Assembly (NCBI RefSeq): GCF_900215505.1
Contig: NZ_LT907844.1
Span: 2,080,501-2,144,500 of the forward strand
Length of the DNA stretch: 64,000 nucleotides
Source of the DNA: Cohaesibacter sp. ES.047
Lineage (GTDB): Bacteria > Pseudomonadota > Alphaproteobacteria > Rhizobiales > Cohaesibacteraceae
Direction: 5' to 3'
This document shows, one piece after another, positions 57,590 to 64,000 of the stretch (its first letter is position 1; the number at the start of each line of letters is the position of its first letter). Position numbers and translations under genes: made by a program. The notes beneath the pieces were generated by a model. It did no database searches. It saw only the letters and a program-made list of their open reading frames with translations, and was not told where the DNA came from.

Positions 57590-57628
57590 CATTGCCCGGC
57601 AGGCGATGCTTGCATCGCTGAGAGGAGG
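57590..57628 (-). repeat. Short hairpin element, copy B
   Basis: On the plus strand: CATTGCCCGGCAGG, stem GCGATGC / GCATCGC around TT, then TGAGAGGAGG. It lies in the same orfB as copy C but in opposite orientation, and seems to replace about 20 bases of the gene. Confidence 0.7.
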
Positions 57629-57849
57629 CCGGCATCTCGCAACAAAGCGGCGACTCGCCGATAACCATAGCGACCATATTGCCGGGCCAACTCGATCATG
57701 TCCGCCACCAAGCGCTCTTCATCGGAGCGTCCTTGTGGCAACCGTCTTTGCGTTGAACGATGTTGCCCCAGAACACGACAGACACGACGCTCAGAGACCT
57801 TGACCCTGACTACGAACATGATCGATGCAGGCACGACGGCGAGAAGGGC

Positions 57850-58128
57850 TTAGAAGTTTCCCTTTGCAGCTTCAGAAAGGATCAGCTTGTCCAGCGTCAG
57901 GTCAGAAACCGCCTTCCTCAAGCGCTCATTCTCCTTCTGGAGCCGCTTGAGTTCCTTGAGTTGATCTGTGCCCATTCCACCGTACTTCTTCTTACATCGG
58001 TAATAGGTTTGCTCAGTCACGCTAATTTGCCGGATCGCATCAAGACGAGGCATCCCTTGCCCCGTCAAGATCTCAACCTGCCGTAACTTCGTGACAATCT
58101 CTTCTGGTTTGGGTCGTTTGTTCGCCAT
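57850..58128 (-). CDS. IS3-family OrfA
   Basis: A 92-residue HTH protein: KPEEIVTKLRQVEILTGQGMPRLDAIRQISVTEQTYYRCKKKYGG, followed by a leucine-zipper-like helix (LKELKRLQKENERLRKAVSDLTLDKLILSEAAKGN) that joins OrfA and OrfAB subunits. Intact, but its orfB partner is broken. Confidence 0.88.
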   Translation of the reverse strand: MANKRPKPEEIVTKLRQVEILTGQGMPRLDAIRQISVTEQTYYRCKKKYGGMGTDQLKELKRLQKENERLRKAVSDLTLDKLILSEAAKGNF

Positions 58129-58185
58129 ATAGAATCCTCCGTTTGCCTAACTATAACGGTGGACCAATTCAGTGGGGGAGGATCA

Positions 58186-58314
58186 ATGCCGGATTTTACT
58201 TGCTGTAAATAAGGGTACTTTGCCATGTGTTGCATACCGAAATGCATCCAAGTTCGGTAAACGGAATGGCTGAATTCTGCGATTCTTTGAGATTATAGTT
58301 ACTTAGCAATAAAA
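58186..58314. other. Junction between IS remnants and backbone
   Basis: About 130 bases between the IS3 end and tRNA-Ala; no gene, and no repeat of the tRNA 3' end seen. Confidence 0.45.
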
Positions 58315-58390
58315 TGGTGGAGCTAAGCGGGATCGAACCGCTGACCTCGTGAATGCCATTCACGCGCTCTCCCAACTGAGCTATAGCCCC
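58315..58390 (-). tRNA. tRNA-Ala (anticodon GGC)
   Basis: A 76-base cloverleaf with encoded CCA: acceptor stem GGGGCTA/TAGCTCC, D-arm AGCTCAGTTGGGAGAGC, anticodon stem CGTGA/TCACG with loop ATGGCAT (anticodon GGC), T-arm GGTTCGATCC. It marks the right border of the accessory region, as tRNA genes often do, though no integrase or att repeat was found beside it. Confidence 0.97.
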
Positions 58391-58527
58391 ACACAATGAC
58401 GGTAGCCCGTCATGGTAGTGAGCGGAACATATTGAAGGGCCTTCGTGAAATCAATACCCTAATCCATGCATTTGTGGATTCTATCCCCAGCTTATGAAAA
58501 GCGGCTTCAAGAAGCGTTCCGGACAAG

Positions 58528-58554
58528 AAAAAGCGCGACAGAAATCTGTCGCGC
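58528..58554 (-). terminator. Rho-independent terminator after the TIGR02300 gene
   Basis: Arms GCGCGACAG and CTGTCGCGC, four-base loop, followed on the minus strand by TTTTTC, about 100 bases past the stop at 58653. Confidence 0.8.
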
Positions 58555-58652
58555 CAAACCGTGTCAGAGCTGCCAGGCTGTGGCGCTCGGGTTGATCAGG
58601 CAAGGGCGGGAAACCCTGAAGCTGCGACCCGAATGCCAGCAATGGCAGCGTC

Positions 58653-59033
58653 TTATTCTTCGTCTTCGGACGGAACCGCAACATCAAGACCGATGGCACC
58701 GAGGGCTTCCTCGTCTTCTTCCTCATCGAGGAAGACGTCGGAATCGTCGCTGTTGTCATCGTCCTCGAGATCGGGAACGTCAATTTCGGAGGCCTGCTCC
58801 GCGTCTGCATCCTCCAAGGAGATGACTTCCGCTTCTGCTTCTTCCGCTTTGGCGTCCGCTTCGACAACCACTTCCTCTTCTGCTGCGACCTCCTCGGCTT
58901 CTATCTTGGCGGATTTCGACAATTCGAAGATCGTCCCGCACTTGGGACAAGTGATCGGGTTGCGATTGAGATCGTAGTATTTGGCGCCGCATTCACCACA
59001 GACGCGCTTCGTTCCCAGTTCTGGTCGTGCCAC
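58653..59033 (-). CDS. TIGR02300 family acidic zinc-ribbon-like protein
   Basis: A 126-residue protein with an N-terminal pair of CxxC motifs (CGECGAKYYDLN and CPKCGTIF), which probably bind zinc, and a long very acidic tail (VPDLEDDDNSDDSDVFLDEEEDEEA). This is the FYDLN-acid family of alphaproteobacteria, function unknown, often next to aroA and a tRNA-Ala gene as here. Start is GTG 59033 with AAGAGG upstream. Confidence 0.88.
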   Translation of the reverse strand: MARPELGTKRVCGECGAKYYDLNRNPITCPKCGTIFELSKSAKIEAEEVAAEEEVVVEADAKAEEAEAEVISLEDADAEQASEIDVPDLEDDDNSDDSDVFLDEEEDEEALGAIGLDVAVPSEDEE

Positions 59034-60626
<1,593 letters not shown>

Positions 60627-60915
60627 TGAGTCTTCAGCTCTAACCTATGTGCTGTATGGGACGGGTTGGCGTGATGCTTCCATCATGCCAACCACTTGCC
60701 CGTGCTGTGTCGCGGCTCTGAACCTGAGCGGAACCCGATCCTTCCGACTGCTGGTTCCATCCGGCGGGAATGTGCTGCAATTCAGTTATTGTTAATCCAA
60801 GTGCCGTACTTTTAGTGCACAAAGTGCACTTACCTCTTGAAAGGTGCAAATTTTGCGCTATCTTGAAGGTAGAAGAAAAGACAACAACAAGTTTGATTCA
60901 ATAAGGAGAATCAGC
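60627..60915. promoter_or_regulatory. Region between aroA and the 41-residue ORF
   Basis: About 290 bases without a supported gene. It holds the palindrome at 60814-60830 and a third half-site-like GGTGCAAATTTTGCGC near 60843. Confidence 0.45.
60814..60830. promoter_or_regulatory. Palindrome upstream of the 41-residue ORF
   Basis: Perfect seven-base arms AGTGCAC and GTGCACT around AAA, about 85 bases before the small ORF. A likely operator for an unknown regulator. Confidence 0.5.
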
Positions 60916-61041
60916 ATGAACACATATGCGGCCAGCTGTCTTCTTACCCGTGGCAGCCTCGATTCAAACCGGCATCGCACATTGCGTTGGCTTCCGAAAA
61001 AGATGTATCGGCTTTTCTGGGAAGCTCGCCCTGCAGCCTAA
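60916..61041 (+). CDS. Hypothetical 41-residue basic protein
   Basis: Starts with ATG 60916 after AAGGAGAATCAGC, a strong ribosome site. The product is short and basic with a C-terminal amphipathic stretch (TLRWLPKKMYRLFWEARPAA). It is bounded by a possible operator upstream and a strong terminator downstream, which makes a single-gene transcript likely. No family recognised; a longer in-frame start at 60844 lacks a ribosome site. Confidence 0.5.
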   Translation: MNTYAASCLLTRGSLDSNRHRTLRWLPKKMYRLFWEARPAA

Positions 61042-61108
61042 GCGCTGACTTGAGAGGTCTGATCGCCTTGAGGTATCGGACAAGCCGGATCAAGCAAGAA
61101 TGAAATCA

Positions 61109-61140
61109 AAAGGGCTGCCACGAACTGGCAGCCCTTTTTT
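61109..61140 (+). terminator. Strong rho-independent terminator
   Basis: Arms GGGCTGCCA and TGGCAGCCC, five-base loop, then TTTTTT. It ends the small-ORF transcript. Confidence 0.93.
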
Positions 61141-61191
61141 ATGTCTGATAGAAAGGCAGTAGAAAGAACCTCCAGCCATCAGGGCCATCAA

Positions 61192-61947
61192 ATGACACGT
61201 GTCATCAGTCTTGTCCCAAGCCTCACCGAGACGTTGCTCGCCGCAGGCATCCGGCCAGTTGGGCGGACACGTTATTGTATCCATCCCGAAAGCACGGTTG
61301 CGGATATCCCGGCGGTTGCCGGGACCAAGGACTGGGACTTTGACAAAATCCGTGCCCTTCAGCCGGACCTTTTGATCATCGACCGGGAGGAAAACGCTGA
61401 GTTCATGGCTGATCAGACGGACATTCCATGCTACGTGACGCATATCACTGCGATTGCCGATATGGTCACGGTGATGCAAGAGTTGGCGAGTTTACTTCAT
61501 GCACCGGCACTGGCGGCAATGGCGGAGCGCTGGCGGGCAATGAATGCGCCCGAGTGCGAACCGTGGCACATTGACAGGGACCTGCCGGGGCTCATCGAAT
61601 GGGGCAAAAAACCGGGCATTTCTCCTGATAAAATCCTCTATCTGATCTGGCAACGACCATGGATGGCGGTGAGCCGTCAGAGTTATATCGGCAGTGTTCT
61701 TCAAAGGCTTGGCGTCAGGATCGCGGCATTTGACGAGACATATCCGCAGATTGATCTGTCGGTTTTCGATCCCGCGACAACGCTTCTGCTCTTTTCCTCG
61801 GAGCCATATCCGTTCTTGAGCAAAAAAGGACAACTGGCCTCACTTGACTTTCCCCATGCCTTCGTCGATGGAGAACAGATAGGCTGGTATGGCATCCGCT
61901 CCTTGAAATTTCTGGAACGTGAATGTGCCCGATCTGTCGATGGTTGA
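61192..61947 (+). CDS. BtuF/TroA-type binding protein without signal peptide
   Basis: About 251 residues of the helical-backbone metal/cobalamin-binding fold: [52 protein letters not shown], and YSVGDGI-like second-lobe sequence [15 protein letters not shown]. Unlike true BtuF it has no signal peptide from ATG 61192, nor from the ATG at 61141 that lies directly on the preceding terminator. It may be cytoplasmic or use another route. No btuCD genes are adjacent. Ligand unknown. Confidence 0.75.
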   Translation: MTRVISLVPSLTETLLAAGIRPVGRTRYCIHPESTVADIPAVAGTKDWDFDKIRALQPDLLIIDREENAEFMADQTDIPCYVTHITAIADMVTVMQELASLLHAPALAAMAERWRAMNAPECEPWHIDRDLPGLIEWGKKPGISPDKILYLIWQRPWMAVSRQSYIGSVLQRLGVRIAAFDETYPQIDLSVFDPATTLLLFSSEPYPFLSKKGQLASLDFPHAFVDGEQIGWYGIRSLKFLERECARSVDG

Positions 61948-62057
61948 CGGCGCGAGGCCCGAAACCATCGGCCAAAGCCAGAGGCATCAGCAAAAAGCGC
62001 CTGCTTCTAGCAAGTTGGCTTTTAACAAGAATGCAGAAGACCAAAGAGGAAACCCAG

Positions 62058-62684
62058 ATGATCATCGCGATCGACGGACCGGCCGCTTCCGGCAAAGGCA
62101 CCATGGCACGCAAGTTGGCCCAGCATCTGGGTGTTCCCCACCTCGATACCGGCCTGACCTTTCGTGCCGTTGCACACGCACTGCTCGAGGCGGGCTTGCC
62201 GCTTGATGACGAGAATGTCGCCGAAGAGGTGGCACGCAAGCTGGATCTGGGCACTCTGGACCGGGATGTGCTGTCCGCCCATGCGATAGGCGAGGCAGCC
62301 TCCAAGGTTGCCGTGATGCCGCGGGTGCGCACAGCACTGCTTGAAGCCCAGCGCGGGTTTGCCAATCAGCCCGGTGGCGCTGTTTTGGATGGGCGCGATA
62401 TCGGCACGGTGGTGTGCCCAGATGCACCGGTGAAACTCTTTGTCACGGCGAGCCCGGAGGTTCGCGCCAGACGCCGGACCGACGAAATCGTATCGAGAGG
62501 CGGAACTGCGGACTATGAGCAGGTGCTGGCCGATGTCAAAAAACGTGACGAGCGCGACAGCACCCGCGCGGTTGCGCCGCTGCTTCCGGCTGAAGATGCC
62601 CACTTGCTTGACACGTCAAAATTGGATATAGAAAGCGCATTCCAGCAAGCTGTTGGCATTGTTGAGGCAGTGAAGGCTCGTTAG
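62058..62684 (+). CDS. cmk: Cytidylate kinase
   Basis: Phosphorylates CMP and dCMP. 208 residues: P-loop [57 protein letters not shown] and [16 protein letters not shown] 62058 has AGAGGAAACCCAG upstream; the open frame reaching 61923 overlaps the preceding gene and has no homology. It is followed by rpsA, as in most proteobacteria. Confidence 0.95.
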   Translation: MIIAIDGPAASGKGTMARKLAQHLGVPHLDTGLTFRAVAHALLEAGLPLDDENVAEEVARKLDLGTLDRDVLSAHAIGEAASKVAVMPRVRTALLEAQRGFANQPGGAVLDGRDIGTVVCPDAPVKLFVTASPEVRARRRTDEIVSRGGTADYEQVLADVKKRDERDSTRAVAPLLPAEDAHLLDTSKLDIESAFQQAVGIVEAVKAR

Positions 62685-63017
62685 AAGTGGAAGGCGAGGG
62701 TGCATCGAGCGCCCTCTTTGTCGTGTCCAATTCTGGTGGTTTTTCTCTTTTTCTTTATGCTTTCAGTGCGTTGCGTAAGGTGGCGGTATGACAGGCGGGC
62801 TTTCGGGGCGTCCTTCATGCCAATGTTGCCTGTCGTCGCGGTTTGTTGGGATGCTAACAAAATTTGGCTCTTTTTCGTCCGGATGCGCGCCGGACCATTC
62901 CTTTTTACCAAAGGATGGACTTGTTCTTAAGAGGAACACGGGCGGGAAAGTGCTTTGTGAAACACGAACCAATTGGCGTGACGAAGCCCTGACATGCAGG
63001 GTTATTTAGGAGATTTT
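62685..63017. promoter_or_regulatory. Region between cmk and rpsA
   Basis: About 330 bases: a weak terminator-like hairpin at 62696-62716 (GAGGGTGC/GCGCCCTC, then TTTG), a small CCCTG/CAGGG hairpin at 62985-63000 in the rpsA leader, and an AGGAG ribosome site. The rpsA promoter should lie here. No gene supported. Confidence 0.5.
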
Positions 63018-64000
63018 ATGAGCGATCTTAATCCGTCTATGGAAGATTTTGCCGCGCTTCTCGACGAGTCCTTCAGCGCAGATGAGCCCCATGAGGGCTC
63101 CGTGATCAAAGGGACCGTTGTCGGCATCGAAAAAGACATGGCTGTCATCGATGTTGGCTTGAAAGTCGAAGGCCGCGTTGCTCTGAAGGAGTTTGGAGCC
63201 CAGGCAAAAGACGGTGGTATTGATATCGGTTCCGAGGTTGAAGTTTACCTCGAGCGTATCGAGAACGCGATGGGCGAAGCGGTTCTGTCCCGCGACAAGG
63301 CTCGCCGCGAAGAAAGCTGGGGCAAGCTGGAAAAAGCCTTCGAAGCAGAAGAAAAAGTCAATGGCGTTATCTTCAACCAGGTCAAGGGTGGCTTCACCGT
63401 CGATCTGGATGGCGCAGTTGCCTTCCTGCCTCGCTCGCAGGTTGACATCCGCCCTGTACGCGACGTGACCCCTCTGATGCACACCCCGCAGCCTTTCCAG
63501 ATTCTCAAAATGGACAAGCGCCGCGGCAACATCGTTGTTTCCCGTCGTGTCATTCTTGAAGAAACCCGCGCAGAATTGCGCACCGAGCTGGTCCAAAACC
63601 TCAAAGAAGGTCAGACCGTCGAGGGTGTCGTCAAGAACATCACCGATTACGGCGCATTCGTGGATCTGGGCGGCATCGACGGCCTGCTCCATGTCACCGA
63701 CATTGCATGGCGCCGCATCAACCATCCGAGCGAAGTGCTCTCCATCGGCCAGACCGTCAAGGTCCAGATCGTTCGTGTAAACCAGGAAACGCACCGCATT
63801 TCCCTGGGCATGAAACAGCTGGAAGTCGACCCATGGTCCGAAATCGAGCAGCGTTATCCGGTTGGCGAGAAGTTCACCGGCCGCGTGACCAACATCACCG
63901 ACTATGGTGCATTCCTTGAGCTGGAGCCGGGCATCGAAGGCCTGATCCACGTTTCTGAAATGTCCTGGACCAAGAAAAACGTCCATCCGGGCAAAATCGT
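63018..64000 (+). CDS. rpsA: 30S ribosomal protein S1, N-terminal part
   Basis: The first 327 codons of ribosomal protein S1; the gene runs off the window. It begins [18 protein letters not shown] and shows successive S1 OB-fold repeats: [60 protein letters not shown] and [21 protein letters not shown]1 binds mRNA and helps initiation on structured leaders. ATG 63018 follows TTAGGAGATTTT. Confidence 0.96.
   Translation, partial: MSDLNPSMEDFAALLDESFSADEPHEGSVIKGTVVGIEKDMAVIDVGLKVEGRVALKEFGAQAKDGGIDIGSEVEVYLERIENAMGEAVLSRDKARREESWGKLEKAFEAEEKVNGVIFNQVKGGFTVDLDGAVAFLPRSQVDIRPVRDVTPLMHTPQPFQILKMDKRRGNIVVSRRVILEETRAELRTELVQNLKEGQTVEGVVKNITDYGAFVDLGGIDGLLHVTDIAWRRINHPSEVLSIGQTVKVQIVRVNQETHRISLGMKQLEVDPWSEIEQRYPVGEKFTGRVTNITDYGAFLELEPGIEGLIHVSEMSWTKKNVHPGKI

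Larger units (their letters stand above)
57070..57834 (-). pseudogene. IS3 OrfB, frameshifted and truncated
   Basis: Frames that join into one integrase-type protein: VSERRVCRVLGQHRSTQRRLPQG, RYGYRRVAALLRDAG, [hairpin element B], LREGLKVPMKQSKRGRLWLNDG, RPEHRDHVWSY, [hairpin element C], DFVHCRTDEGKVFRTLNIIDEFSRECLAI, FIRSDN, then another shift to YIEPGSPWENGYCESFNARFRDEF. Two of the breaks coincide exactly with hairpin elements. The last 40 or so residues are missing. Confidence 0.8.
57070..58185 (-). mobile_element. Second IS3-family element, decayed and truncated
   Basis: The left end (minus strand) begins TGATCCTCCCCCACTGAATT at 58185. It carries an intact orfA and a multiply frameshifted orfB; the last part of orfB and the right end were lost where IS256 copy 2 ends at 57069. 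It belongs to a different IS3 group from the element at 33790/52020. Confidence 0.85.

Noticed and set aside
58315-58390. tRNA-Ala as an integrase attachment site for the island
   Set aside because: No tyrosine integrase and no copy of the tRNA 3' end at the left border were seen; the island looks IS-built.

Overview
The window is a chromosomal segment of an alphaproteobacterium, most likely a marine member of the Hyphomicrobiales (Cohaesibacter-like is my guess). The evidence is gene content: a DUF2312/GapR protein, DUF1244 and DUF1036 proteins, a class II AroA next to cmk and rpsA, a TIGR02300 protein beside tRNA-Ala(GGC), a rhizobial-style inositol operon with an RpiR-type IolR, and several alphaproteobacterial chemoreceptors.

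Layout. 1-1357: end of a molybdate ABC transporter operon (modB-modC), then a very short GntR-type winged-helix gene. 1985-12747 (minus strand): one long myo-inositol operon in the order ibpA-iatA-iatP-idhA-iolCJ-iolD-iolE-small membrane protein-iolB, with hairpins between several genes. 13462-18986: a LacI-type regulator, methylmalonate-semialdehyde dehydrogenase (iolA/mmsA), an RpiR-type regulator (iolR) and a Gfo/Idh/MocA dehydrogenase. A TGAAA-N6-TTTCA palindrome recurs three times around the LacI-type gene and is a candidate operator. Together these genes import inositol, oxidise it to 2-keto-inositol, convert it through IolE, IolD, IolB and IolCJ, and finish at acetyl-CoA plus CO2 by IolA. 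19506-31839: chemoreceptors (two full-length MCPs, one soluble PilJ-type protein, one MCP whose 5' end was replaced by an insertion sequence) mixed with housekeeping genes (rpmJ paralogue, pyk, DUF1036, DUF1244, gapR).

31841-58185 is an accessory region. Its outer parts are insertion-sequence wreckage; its core (35890-51887) is a surface-polysaccharide locus. The left half of the core (minus strand) makes dTDP-L-rhamnose (rfbCBDA) and has a family 2 glycosyltransferase. The right half (plus strand, more AT-rich) is a tightly overlapped 12-gene operon: a sugar/phospho-compound nucleotidyltransferase, a GDPD-like phosphodiesterase, a HAD phosphatase, a second nucleotidyltransferase that has lost its key residues, a cupin, a methyltransferase, a Wzm/Wzt-type exporter, two WavE-like proteins, a rhamnan-synthesis F-like protein and a WsaF-like glycosyltransferase. 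I infer an ABC-exported, rhamnose-containing glycan carrying an unusual nucleotide-activated substituent; the substituent is unknown. The core is bracketed by the inner halves of two directly oriented IS3-type elements. To its right is a five-deep nest: IS3 interrupted by IS630, interrupted by IS256, interrupted by a second IS630, interrupted by an IS21-family element. Three short hairpin elements with shared flanks and covarying stems sit inside broken transposase genes.

58315-64000 returns to conserved backbone: tRNA-Ala, TIGR02300 protein, aroA, a 41-residue ORF, a cobalamin/metal-binding-like protein, cmk and the 5' part of rpsA. All family calls are by recognition of sequence motifs; no database search was run.
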